Positions 42,648 through 52,195 of a stretch of DNA of 64,000 nucleotides are shown one piece after another. The notes below the pieces were generated by a model, which made no database searches, was not told where the DNA came from, and was given only the letters and a program-made list of their open reading frames with translations. Made by a program: the position numbers and the translations under genes. Position 1 is the first letter of the stretch. Each line of letters opens with the position of its first letter. The stretch is from Anolis sagrei (Eukaryota > Chordata > Lepidosauria > Squamata > Anolidae): the NCBI RefSeq assembly GCF_037176765.1, contig NC_090024.1, positions 246,708,385-246,772,384 on the forward strand. The letters are read 5' to 3'.

Positions 42648-42882
42648 AGGTTCTTGTAGGTTTTTTCGGGCTATAGGGCCATGTTCTAGAGGCATTTCTC
42701 CTGACGTTTTGCCTGCATCTATGGCAAGCATCCTCAGAGGTAGTAGACTTCCTCACTACCTCTGAGGATGCTTGCCATAGATGCAGGCGAAACGTCAGGA
42801 GAGAATGCCTCTAGAACATGGCCATATAGCCCGAAAAAACCTACAAGAACCTAGTGATTCCAGCCATGAAAGCCTTCGACAA
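42648..42882. mobile_element. Minimal PLE: two inverted ends only, 13-bp TSD
   Basis: Two arms of about 108 bp (AGGTTCTTGTAGGTTTTTTC and its complement) surround a spacer of about 18 bp. Target duplication AACAAGGAATACT at 42,635-42,647 and 42,883-42,895. Both arms contain the hammerhead-like motif. Inserted in the Helitron at 41,688-42,997. Confidence 0.85.
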
Positions 42883-43187
42883 AACAAGGAATACTGTTTA
42901 CCCACAAGCATAAAGGAATTACATATCTTAGAAACCATTACTTTATTTTCCAGATCACCAGACTGGGCCACAGCAACGCATGGCAGGTGACGGCTAGTGA
43001 TTCTATAAACGTGTGAGAGGGTTTGGGGCACTCAAGAGTCAACAGTTAACTGATACAGATGATCTGGTTGTCTTGCATAGGGCAATGTCAAATGCACCCC
43101 CTCGATGGATTGTCACCTTGTTGTGATGAGGGGACCTTAGGCACCTGGAGGGCCTAAGTTTGCCCAGGCCTGATTTCCCTGACCTTC

Positions 43188-43325
43188 CAGTGTTTCCCAA
43201 ATTCTGGTCTTCCAGGTATTTTTTGAACTTCAGCTCCCAGAATTCTTGGCTATTGGCAATGTTGGTCAGGGCTTCTGAGAGCTGCAGTCCAACACAGCTG
43301 GAAGCCCAAACTTTGGGAAACACTA
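43188..43325. mobile_element. Foldback hAT-type MITE
   Basis: CAGTGTTTCCCAAATTCTGG and CTTTGGGAAACACTA are inverted ends. The interior CTTCAGCTCCCAGAATTC partly pairs with GAGAGCTGCAGTCC. Confidence 0.75.
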
Positions 43326-43384
43326 ATGTAACCAAACTCTAGTTGTTTTATAATTTTATATGGTATCTTTATTGTTATGTGCAC

Positions 43385-43461
43385 GATGCAGCATTGAATT
43401 TTTGCTGTAGTTTGTAAGCCGCCCTGAGTCCCCTTTGGGGTGAGAATATAGTAAATAAATA
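43385..43461 (+). mobile_element. L2-like LINE 3' tail
   Basis: GTAAGCCGCCCTGAGTCCCC and AATATAGTAAATAAATAAG. Confidence 0.8.
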
Positions 43462-43693
43462 AGGGCACACACAGAAGACAACAAAGGTGTGGGGTTTCTG
43501 GGCTGCTAAAATGGCAGTGTGAAGCTTTCTTAGTGATGGGGAGGAACAAAGGAGAGGGCAGGTTGTGATAACGCCCAAGTGAGGAGTGTTTCCTTGGTAG
43601 AGGGAATGATTTGTGTCTAAAACCCCTACTCGGACATCTGAGAAGGCTCCAGAATCGAAGCCTCAGTGTGGGCAAGTGGGTCTGATCAAGACT
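43462..43693 (-). repeat. ZNF-C intron module
   Basis: The reverse complement aligns to 4.45-4.74 kb of ZNF-A (GTTGTCTTCTGTGTGTGCCC, CACACTGCCATTTTAGCAG, CCTTCTCAGATGTCCGAG). It is intron sequence of the inverted zinc-finger copy. Confidence 0.75.
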
Positions 43694-43985
43694 GCTTCCC
43701 TGGAGACTAGGACGCAATGGAACAATGGCTTCAAACTACAAGAGAGGAGATTCCATCTGAACACGAGGAAGAACTTCCTGACTGTGAGAGCCGTTCAGCA
43801 GTGGAACTCTCTGCCCCGGAGTGTGGTGGAGGCTCCTTCTTTGGAGGCTTTTCAACAAAGGTTGGATGGCCATCTGTCAGGAGTGATTTGAATGCAATAT
43901 TCCTGCTTCTTGGCAGAATGGGGTTGGACTGGATGATGGCCCAGGAGGTCTCTTCCAACTCTTTGATTCTATGATTCTATGACTC
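43694..43985 (+). mobile_element. CR1 LINE 3' end
   Basis: [55 protein letters not shown] and the ATTCTATG tail; nearly intact coding. Confidence 0.9.
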
Positions 43986-44215
43986 CATCAAGCGAGATAA
44001 CACTGAACAAGCAGCTTTCTGCAAGATAACTTTTTAAAATATTTATACAAGTAACAGGATTTATCTTTTGGAGGAACATTATATTTCTTCTCCTAGCAAA
44101 TTTTTGATTACAGAGACGAAAAAGCAAATCATTTTGGAAACAACTGTTAAAACAAACTTGAACTGACTTGTGTTTTGAAACCTTTATCTCTGTCCAGAGA
44201 GAAAATGCCATTATT

Positions 44216-44412
44216 TTCTGTGAGAGCCGTTCAGCAGTGGAACTCTCTGCCCCGGAGTGTGGTGGAGGTTCCTTCTTTTGAAACTTTTAAACCGAGGCAG
44301 GATGGCCATCTGTTGTGGGTGATTTGAATGCAATATTCCTGCTTCTTGGCAGAATGGGGTTGGACTGGATGGCCCATGAGATCTCTTCCAACTCTTGGAT
44401 TCTATGATTCTA
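44216..44412 (+). mobile_element. CR1 LINE 3' end
   Basis: From GTGAGAGCCGTTCAGCAGTG to GATTCTATGATTCTAG. Confidence 0.85.
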
Positions 44413-44414
44413 GA

Positions 44415-44662
44415 ACTAGAATCATATTGTAAAGCTTAGCTGCTTCAAAATATTGCCACCATAGACTCTTGATTGTTGCAGGAAACAGCTTTTAAAACTT
44501 CACCCACAGAGGCACACGTGAGGCAGATGTTGTGAATAACAAAACAATGGTGCTTATTTAAGAGAACAGGAACAACTCGTGTATAAAGCCTAGCTGTTTC
44601 AAAATATTGACCTAAAAAGTGTGTGGTTACTTTAAGAAATTCAGACTTAGTTACACAGGAAC

Positions 44663-44709
<47 letters not shown>

Positions 44710-44825
44710 CAGAATTTACTGACAGGATTTCCTCCCTGAGAGTAATTTCTAGACTCCTCCACAGAGAGTCCTACCCTGGATCTATCTCTACACGCCTCCG
44801 CCAGCTAGAAATCTAGACTCTCACA
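44415..44825. repeat. Duplicated block, copy 1
   Basis: CACCATAGACTCTTGATTG to TACACGCCTCCGCCAGCTA. Copy 2 is at 45,065-45,351. This copy holds a (CT)n run of about 22 units (44,667-44,707). The origin is unknown. Confidence 0.8.
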
Positions 44826-44872
44826 CAGAACTCCCATGTGGGCCATAGCAACGTGTGGCAGGGGACTGCTAG
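44826..44872 (+). mobile_element. Helitron 3' end
   Basis: GGGCCATAGCAACGTGTGGC with hairpin arms, then GGGGACTGCTAG followed by T. No matching 5' end was found nearby. Confidence 0.6.
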
Positions 44873-45064
44873 TAGCAAATAAAATATTAAAATGACATTA
44901 TAACAATAGTCAGCCAAGTACGAAAACCTTCTGGCCACCACCAAACTTAAAATCACTGATAAGCCCTTGGCTTACTTGAAGTATCTTAGACAAGAGTGTG
45001 TTGGAAATAGCACTCAGGCTTGTGTTCTGAGGTAAAACTAAAAGATTGTTCTTTAAATTATACG

Positions 45065-45351
45065 CTGCCACCATAGACTCTTGATTGTTGCAGGAAACGG
45101 CTTTTAAAACTTCACCCACAGAGGCACACGTGAGGCAGATGTTGTGAATCACAAAACAATGATGCTTATTGAAGAGAACTGGAACAATTCAGGTTTAAAG
45201 CCTAGCTGTTTCAAAATATTGACCTAAAAAGACCTTCTCTCTCTCTCTCCACAGAATTTACTGACAGGATTTCCTCTCTGAGAGTAATTTCTAGACTCCT
45301 CCACAGAGAGTCCTACCCTGGATCTATCTCTACACGCCTCCACCAGCTATT
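45065..45351. repeat. Duplicated block, copy 2
   Basis: Direct repeat of 44,452-44,815 with a shorter (CT)n. Spacing about 611 bp. Confidence 0.85.
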
Positions 45352-45834
45352 CCCCTAATAGCTGGAGAAATCTTTTCACTAACTATCTCTGCTAGTGCCT
45401 CTAGGCCTCTCTCACTAACCCTTCACCACTCCTAACTCCTTCTTCTTTGACAACCCCAATCAAACTCCCTTGACACCCAGGTTCAATCTGCCTGACAGGG
45501 TTTCAAAATGTCCCCTTAAAGTCATTTTATTTCTTTTGCCAAGTAAGGCTCCGCCCACTCTCTCTCTCAGCCAATTACAGCCTTCCCTCATTTCCCTCCA
45601 AAGTTGCTGTTTCTAAACACGCCCCCTTCAGGACATGAGTAACTAACATGGATTCTTCTGGCACCCTTTCTAAAATGGCTGCCGAACTTCTTGGGCCTAC
45701 TTTTTCCTAGGCTTTTCCTAGCCTAACAGGTAGGGAATTCACTACACTATTCTAAATGAATTCAAGTCTTCAGGACCAGATGGACTACATCCAAGAATAC
45801 TGATATTATTTATTTATTTATTTGTGTTGCATCC
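45352..45834. other. Unrecognised interval
   Basis: Pyrimidine-rich at the left, with CCAAT-like and GCCCCGCC-free promoter-like words (GCTCCGCCCACTCTC, GCCAATTACAG near 45.55 kb) that could belong to an LTR promoter. Not assignable. Confidence 0.35.
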
Positions 45835-46494
45835 CAGTTCAAGAAACGAGACCATAAGATTAAATCCACCACACTTGACTGTAGGAAAAGCAATCCTTGA
45901 TTATTGATGAAAAATTGGTTACAAAAGAAAGGTAAATGCAAAGTCAAAAAGCCACAGAAAAACACAGCAGTCAGTAGAATCTCTGAACTTGAGCAAAATT
46001 CCAAAAGCCACAATACAAGAACTAGGAATCTGTTAGCCTCTCGCTAACCATGAACTTGAAAACTAGAAGCCTCTGGGATTACCGGCCATGAAACACAGGA
46101 ATTCTGCCAAGGCACAGCCACAGCCCCAAACGTTGCTTGATCTAAAGAGGCACCCAGCAGGAGGCCTCTTAAACCAAAGAAGCTATTCTTTGAAACGCCC
46201 CTTGACTTTGAAGCCTGGGCCTGTTTCTCCTGTAACCGATATGACCTTCGTAGAAACTGGGAAACATTTCTGTCACTAACTATCTGTTCTCTTCGGTCCT
46301 CATTAAAAACTCCAGGTGGAGAGATATCACGGCTTACTTCCAAAACATTTTCCTCCAGCTGTTGAGTTTCATTTTCATCGCCGCTGACCTCAGCATCAAC
46401 AACAGATTCCACACTGTCAGGGAGAGCTTGCTCAGTTGGAAAAACTATCAGAGAATCCGGTTCACACAGATCAGGATCAGGCTGAACCCCAACA
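45835..46494 (-). mobile_element. Solo LTR (family A)
   Basis: The minus strand runs TGTTGGGGTTCAGCC to GGGATGCAACA. The 5-bp flanks are ATTTG (45,830-45,834) and GTTTG (46,495-46,499). Closest to 38,520-39,242. Fossil. Confidence 0.75.
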
Positions 46495-46562
46495 GTTTGT
46501 TTATTTATTTACTATGCTTGGAGCCTGGAGGCGACTCGAGGTGGTTTACATTTGGCAATCAA
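46495..46562 (-). mobile_element. L2-like LINE 3' tail
   Basis: GTTTGTTTATTTATTTAC, GGAGGCGACTCGAGG, antisense. Confidence 0.65.
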
Positions 46563-46595
46563 TGCCCCACAAGATAAAATACAGTCATAAACAAT

Positions 46596-46630
46596 TACAT
46601 TACATCTATCTATCTATCTATCTATCTATC

Positions 46631-46672
<42 letters not shown>

Positions 46673-46673
46673 A
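46596..46673. repeat. (ATCT)n microsatellite
   Basis: About 18 ATCT units, grown from the TCTATCTATA 5' end of the Helitron that follows. Confidence 0.95.
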
Positions 46674-48112
46674 AATGCTCTGTGCATAATGAGTACTTTA
46701 AAAACAAAAGAACCAATGAACGAAACCACACCAAATTTGGCAACAAAACGTCTCACTACACAAGGAGTGACCATCTCTCAAAAAATTATGATTTTGTGAT
46801 TTGGGAGTTGTAGTTGCTGGGATGTATAGTTCACCTACAATCAAAGAGCATTATGAACTCCACTAAGGATGGAATTGAACCAAACGTGGCACACAGAACT
46901 CCCAAGACCAACAGAAAATATTGGAAGGTTTGGTGGGCATTGACCTTGAGTGTGGGAGTTGTAGTTCACCTACATCCAGAGAGCACTGTGGACTCAAACA
47001 ATGATGGATCTGGACCAAACTTGGCACATGCACTCAATATGCCCAAATATGAACACAGATGGAGTTTGGGGAAAATAGACCTTGACATTTGGGAGTTGTA
47101 GTCACTGGGATTCACAGTTCACCTACAATCCAAGAACATTTTGAACCCCACGAATGACAGAAATGGGGCAAACTTCCCACAGAGAACCCCCACGAGCAAC
47201 AGAAAATACTTAAGGCCATACAATCCAACTCTCTTCATCAGGGCAAGAAAACGTAATCAAAGTCCTCCTGACAAAGAACCATCCAGCCATACATATAGAT
47301 ATAGATATAAAGAGATAGAGAGATAGAGAGATAGATAGATAGATAGATAGATGGATGGATGGATGGATGGATGGATGGATGGATGGATGGATAGATAGGG
47401 AGTTGTAGTTGCTGTGATTTATAGTTCACCCACAATCAAATAGCATGAAGGAATTGAATCAACCGGAGCATACAGGACTCCCATGACCAACAGAAAACAC
47501 TAGAAGGGTTTGGTGGGTATTGCCCTTGAGTTTGGGAGTTGTAGTTCACCTACATCCAGAGACTACCAAGGACTCAAAAAATGATGGATCTGGACCCAAC
47601 ATGGCACGAATATTCCATATGCTCAAATATGAAGTTTGGGGAAAATAGACCTTGACATATGGGAGTTGTAGTTACTGGCATTTATAGTTCACCTATAATC
47701 AAAAAGTGTTTTGAACCGCACCAACGACATAATTGGGCCAAACTTCCCACACAGAGCCCCCATGACCAACAGAAAATACTCAAGGCCATCTGGTCTAACC
47801 CCCGTCACCAGGGCAAGAAAACATAATCAAAGCCCTCCTGACAAAGAGCCTTCCAGCCATAGATATAGATATGATTCACACACAGAGAGATATAGTATCA
47901 TAGATTTGAAAGGGACCCCTAAAGAAGGTCAATGATATGTTGCATGTTCCAGAGTAAGCAAACCACATCAACACTGACAAAGAAACAGCAAGAAATACTG
48001 TTTACCCACAAACATAAAGGCATTACATATATTAGAATCCAACCCTTTCTAATTACTTTATTTTCTAGATCACCAGATTGGGCCACAGCAATGCCTGGCA
48101 GGGGACAGCTAG
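46670..48112 (+). mobile_element. Helitron, long copy with doubled core
   Basis: The 5' variant CTATAAATGCTCTGTGCATA is followed by GAACGAAACCACACC and two core units (46.80-47.24 and 47.40-47.81 kb). It ends GGCAGGGGACAGCTAG at 48,112 with T outside and the hairpin region GGCCACAGCAATGCCTGGC. The exact 5' T is lost in the microsatellite. (AGAT)n/(GGAT)n lies at 47,300-47,397. Non-autonomous; possibly two copies fused. Confidence 0.8.
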
Positions 48113-48125
48113 TATAGTATTAACC

Positions 48126-48178
48126 AGGGGTCCTCAAACTATGTCCCGGGGGCTGGATACGGCCCTCCAAGGTCATTT
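48126..48178 (+). mobile_element. hAT left end fragment
   Basis: CAGGGGTCCTCAAACTATG and GGCTGGATACGGCCCTCC, the start of a hAT MITE family of lizards. It is cut after 50 bp by an antisense Helitron 5' end (48,179-48,222). Confidence 0.6.
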
Positions 48179-48222
48179 ACCCACAAACGAACATTAAATT
48201 TTTATTTATATAGAAGATTATA
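48179..48222 (-). mobile_element. Helitron 5' end, antisense
   Basis: CCACAAACGAACATTAAATT then TTTATATAGA; only about 44 bp remain. Confidence 0.6.
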
Positions 48223-48295
48223 TTAATATTATTATTCTATGACAGAAGAGACTCGCTCTGTCGTCGTTTCCGAAAGAGTCGGGGGGGGGGGGGGA

Positions 48296-49214
48296 GGCAG
48301 GATCATCAAGTTTGCAGACAACACGAAATTGGGAGGGAGAGCCAATACTCCAGAGGACAGGAGCAGGATTCAAAACGATCTTGACAGATTAGAGAGATGA
48401 TGGGCCAAAACTAGCAAAATGAAGTTCAACAGGGACAAATGCAAGATACTCCACTTTGGCAGGAAGAACGAAATGCAAAGATACAGAATGGGGGACAATG
48501 CCTGGCTCGAGAGCAGTACGTGTGAAAAAGATCTTGGAGTCCTCGTGGACAGGAAGGTGAACATGAGCCAGGAATGTGATGTGGCGGCAAAAAAAGCCAA
48601 TGGGATTTTGGCCTGCATCAATAGGAGCATAGTGTCTAGGTCTAGGGAAGTCATGCTCCCCATGCTCTATTCCGCCTTGGTTAGACCACACATGGGATAT
48701 TGTGTCCAATTCTGGGCCCCACAATTGAAGAGAGATATTGACAAGCTGGAATGTGTCCAGAGGAGGGTGTCTGGAGAACAAGCCCTATGAGGAGTGGCTT
48801 AGGGAACTGGGCATGTTTAGCCTGAAGAAGAGAAGGCTGAGAGGAGATATGATGATAGCCATGTATAAATATGTGAGAGGAAGCCACAGGGAGGAGGAGG
48901 AGGGAGCGAGCTTCCTTTCTGCTTCCTTGGAGACTAGGACGCAAGGGAGCAATGGCTTCAAACTACAAGAGAGGAGATTCCATCTGAACATGAGGAAGAA
49001 CTTCCTGACTGTGAGAGCCGTTCAGCAGTGGAACTCTCTGCCCCGGAGGGAGTGTGGTGGAGGCTCCTTCTTTGGAAGCTTTTAAACAGAGGCTGGATGG
49101 CCATCTGTCAGGGGTGCTTTGAATGCGATTTTCCTGCTTCTTGGCAGAAGGGGGTTGGACTGGATGATGGCCCAGGAGGCCTCCTCCAACTCTTGGATTC
49201 TAGGATTCTATGAG
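48296..49214 (+). mobile_element. CR1 LINE, RT end to tail
   Basis: IIKFADNTKLG-like RT box [74 protein letters not shown], and the tail. One deletion after the QRR codons shifts the frame. 5' truncated. Confidence 0.9.
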
Positions 49215-49215
49215 G

Positions 49216-50240
49216 CGGAGGGGAAGAAGAAGGAGGAGGCATTGGGAGGGGGGGGGCTGATCCCCGGAGCGGAGGAGGGTCCCGGGAGAGCGGGAGGGGC
49301 ACCCGGAGGGAGGGGGGGAGGAGGAGGAGGAGAGGGAAGCCAAGGAGGGGCAGAGCAGGAGGGGGGGCGACGCTTGGCCACCAGTGGGGTTTCTGGCGGC
49401 GGGGGGGGGGGGGGATGTGTGTCTCCCTCCTCTTTCCTCCTGGCACTGCATGGCGGGGGGCTCCCACCCACCCACCCACCCACCCAAAAGCCGCCTCTTA
49501 CCTCTTACCTCTTACCTCTTTCCTTCCTTCCTTCCTTCTCCTTCCTTCCTTCCTTCCTTCCTTCCTTCCTTCCTTCCTTCCTTCCTCCCTTCTTTCTCGT
49601 CTCTCTCTGCTCCGAAAGGATCTCGGCCCCCACTGCACTGTTTTCCACTCCAAAAATGACACCCCCCCCCCCCCCGGAGGAAGGTGGTGTTCGTCCAGTT
49701 GCAGAGCTGGCCTCTCCCCCAAGGAGGTTCCCTCGGACACAGAGGCTCCTCCCCACCCCGCCTTCCTCCCCGGCATCCCATAATAGCCCCCCCCCTTCCA
49801 GGCCTGTCGGTAACCGGGAGGGGGGAGTTTAAAGGGAAGGCCTTCCCTTTGAGCACCCCCCCCCTAGCCCGCAGGAGGAAGAGGGGGGGGGATGCAAAGG
49901 GGAAACATTGTCTCCAGATGAAGGGCGACAAGGAAGCTCCCGACAGACAGTTTCCTCCCCGGCATCCCATAATAGCCCCCCCCTTACAGGCTTGTCACTG
50001 AGTGGGGGGGGGGGGGGGTTCAAAGGGAAGGCCTTCCCTTTGAAACCCCCCTCCCCGATCCCGGCTGCCTTTCCGCAGGAGGAAGAGGGGGGGATGCAAA
50101 GGGGAAACAATGTCTCCAGAGGAAGGGCAAAAAGGAAGCTCCCAGGCATCCTCCCAAGCCAAGTAGCCAAGGGAGCCAGGGTGGCCTAGCCCACCCCAAG
50201 CCCTGGCCTGGGGGGCTTGCTTCTCCCTTCCTTCCCTCAC
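49216..50240 (-). promoter_or_regulatory. GC-rich island; inverted counterpart of 16.7-17.1 kb
   Basis: Contains G/C runs, (TTCC)n (49,520-49,585) and two imperfect tandem units of about 190 bp (49.74-49.93 and 49.95-50.14 kb: GGCATCCCATAATAGCCCC, GGAAGGCCTTCCCTTTGA, GGGGAAACA.TGTCTCCAGA). The reverse complement matches 16.69-17.0 kb (CATTGTTTCCCAGAGG, GGGGGCTATTATGGGATG, GCCTCCTTGGGGGAGGGGCC). It lies 9 kb upstream of ZNF-C in the right orientation to be its promoter/first-exon region. Function is inference. Confidence 0.45.
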
Positions 50241-50410
50241 CTTGAGAAGATGCCCACAAGGCCCACTTGGATGGGAAACTCAGGAATCTGTTCCCTCCCG
50301 GGAGGGAGGGAGAGAAGACACCAGAGAGGAAGGAGCCCACAGCTCGCGTGTCACTTGCCCAATTGGCCAGAGTGCATGGCTCACGTTGCCAAAGGAGGTC
50401 TTCACGGGCC
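50220..50410 (-). other. GC-rich module, inverted counterpart of 11.94-12.11 kb
   Basis: CCAGAGAGGAAGGAGCCCAC and CCCTCCCGGGAGGGAG match the reverse complement of 12.0-12.06 kb. Together with 49.2-50.2 kb it keeps the same module order as on the left side. Confidence 0.45.
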
Positions 50411-50436
50411 TCTATTATTATTATTATTGTATTGTC

Positions 50437-50494
50437 GAAGGCTTTCATGGCTGGAATCACTAGGTTCTTGTAGGTTTTTTCGGGCTATATGGCC
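50437..50494 (-). mobile_element. PLE end fragment
   Basis: TTGTCGAAGGCTTTCATGGC to TTCGGGCTATATGGCC, the outer 58 bp of the PLE terminus, truncated inward. Confidence 0.8.
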
Positions 50495-50692
50495 TGACTG
50501 TGAGAGCCGTTCAGCAGTGGAACTCTCTGCCCTGGAGTGTGGTGGAGGCTCCTTCCTTGGAAGCTTTTAAGCAGAGGCTGGATGGCCATCTGTCAGGGGT
50601 GCTTTGAATGCAATGTTCCTGCTTCTTGGCAGGGGTTGGACTGGATGGCCCATGAGGTCTCTTCCAACTCTTGGATTCTATGATTCTATGAC
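50495..50692 (+). mobile_element. CR1 LINE 3' end
   Basis: CTGACTGTGAGAGCCGTTC to GATTCTATGATTCTATG. Confidence 0.9.
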
Positions 50693-50803
50693 CAGAAGGA
50701 CCTCTGTCTTGTCAGGATTGATCTTCAGCTTGTTCCTCCTCATCCAGATAGACACAGCGGCCAGGCACTCGTCCAGCACTCGAGGGGCCTCCTTGGAATT
50801 AGG
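50693..50803 (-). mobile_element. L2-like LINE fragment
   Basis: Antisense LKINPDKTEVLLV and SIWMRRNK-like sequence of the RT region; no ends. Confidence 0.7.
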
Positions 50804-50815
50804 TGGAATCCTAGA

Positions 50816-51257
50816 GTTGGAAGAGACCCCCTGGGCTCATGGAATTGAACCAGACTTGGCACCCAGAATTCCCATGACCAACAGAAAATACTGGAAGGAT
50901 TTGATGAGCACCGACCTTGGGTTTTGGAGTTGTAGTTCACCCACATCCAGAGGGTTCTGTGGACTCAAACAACGAAGGATCTGAACCAAACTTGGCACAA
51001 ATACTCAATATGCCCAAATGTGAGCACTGGTGGAGTTTGGGGAAAACAAACCTTGACATTTGGGAGTTGTAGTTGCTGGGGTTTATAGTTCACCTACAAT
51101 CAAAGAGCATTCTGAACGCCACAAATGATAGAATTGGGCCAAACTTCCCACACAGAATCCTGATGCCCAACAGAAAATATTGATGGTCTTTGGCGACCTC
51201 TCTGACTCCCCCTCACGACCCCCTCAGTGGTCCCAACCCCCAAGTTGAGAAACGCTA
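50816..51257 (+). mobile_element. hAT element right part (core and right end)
   Basis: The core repeat continues into GGTCTTTGGCGACCTCTC and the terminus CAAGTTGAGAAACGCT. The left end is lost. Confidence 0.75.
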
Positions 51258-51345
51258 CTATAAACGGTTCTGGTCTGGCTTACGTATCTGAACATATATC
51301 TCCTTATGAACCATCTAGGACTTTAAGATTGTCTTTTTCCTTCGA
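51258..51345 (+). mobile_element. L2-like LINE fragment
   Basis: AACGGTTCTGGTCTGGCTTA then TGAACCATCTAGGAC: NGSGLAYVSEHISPYEPSRT. Confidence 0.7.
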
Positions 51346-51384
51346 TGACTATGATGGTCCACACCTTAGTTATTTCAGTGGAGC

Positions 51385-51560
51385 TTTCAGTGGAACGCTC
51401 TCTCTGCCCAGAGGGAATGTGATGGAAGCTCCTTCTTTGGAGGCTTTGAAGCAGAGTCTGGATGGCCATCTGTCGGGGGTGCTTTGGATTTCCTGCTTCT
51501 AGGCAGAATGGAGTTGGACTGGATGGCCCACCAGGTGTCTTCCAACTTTAGAATTTCCCA
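51385..51560 (+). mobile_element. CR1 LINE 3' end, diverged
   Basis: GTGGAACGCTCTCTCTGCCC to CCACCAGGTGTCTTCCAAC. Confidence 0.75.
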
Positions 51561-51794
51561 CCTCAACTTTTCAAAATACCGCACATTCTTTTTATCCTTG
51601 TTTTTGATTGGAAAAGAAATGTTTTCTCTCTTTTCTTTTGCGACATCATATATTATAGAATCCTAGAGTTGGAATTTTGTTAAGGTTCTCACCCTTAAAA
51701 ATGCATAAGAGGCATGTCTGTTTTGGTAAAAGTAGCAGAGCAGGGGAAGGAACAAGTGAGGAGACAGCTTTGAGGAGAGTCCTCGCCCCCACTT

Positions 51795-52195
51795 TCCCCA
51801 TCCATTCATGTGCTAGTAAAGCCTGTGTTAGACGGAGTTACACTCCCCCTGAAGACGCAGGTTCGCAGCTTGGGTGTGATCCTGGACTCTTCGCTAAGCT
51901 TGGAACCCCAAGTTTCGGCGGTGTCCAGGGGAGCATTTGCACAACTCAAACTTGTGCGCCAGTTGCGCCCATACCTTGGGAAGTCGGATTTGGCCACAGT
52001 AGTCCACGCTCTGGTTACATCCCGGATTGATTACTGCAACGCGCTCTACGTGGGGTTGCCCTTGAAGACTGCCCGGAAGCTTCAGATGGTCCAGCGCTCG
52101 GCGGCCAGGTTGCTAACGGGAGCGGCACTCAGGGAGCACACCACTCCTCTGCTGAACCAGCTCCACTGGCTGCCAATCCGCTACCGGGCACAATT
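51795..52195 (+). mobile_element. Older L2-like LINE, left part
   Basis: The open frame LDGVTLPLKTQVRSLGVILD, SAVSRGAFAQLKLVRQLRPY, LVTSRIDYCNALYVGLPLKT, LLNQLHWLPIRYRAQF is cut at ACAATT (52,190-52,195) by the antisense full-length element. It continues at 57,130. Confidence 0.9.

Larger units (their letters stand above)
41688..42997 (+). mobile_element. Helitron with both ends, carrying two nested PLEs
   Basis: Starts TCTATATAAACAAAAATTT after A and ends GGCAGGTGACGGCTAG before T. The 3' hairpin is GGCCACAGCAACGCATGGC. PLE copies at 41,711-41,800 and 42,648-42,882 interrupt it. The core repeat is present about twice. Non-autonomous. Confidence 0.85.
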
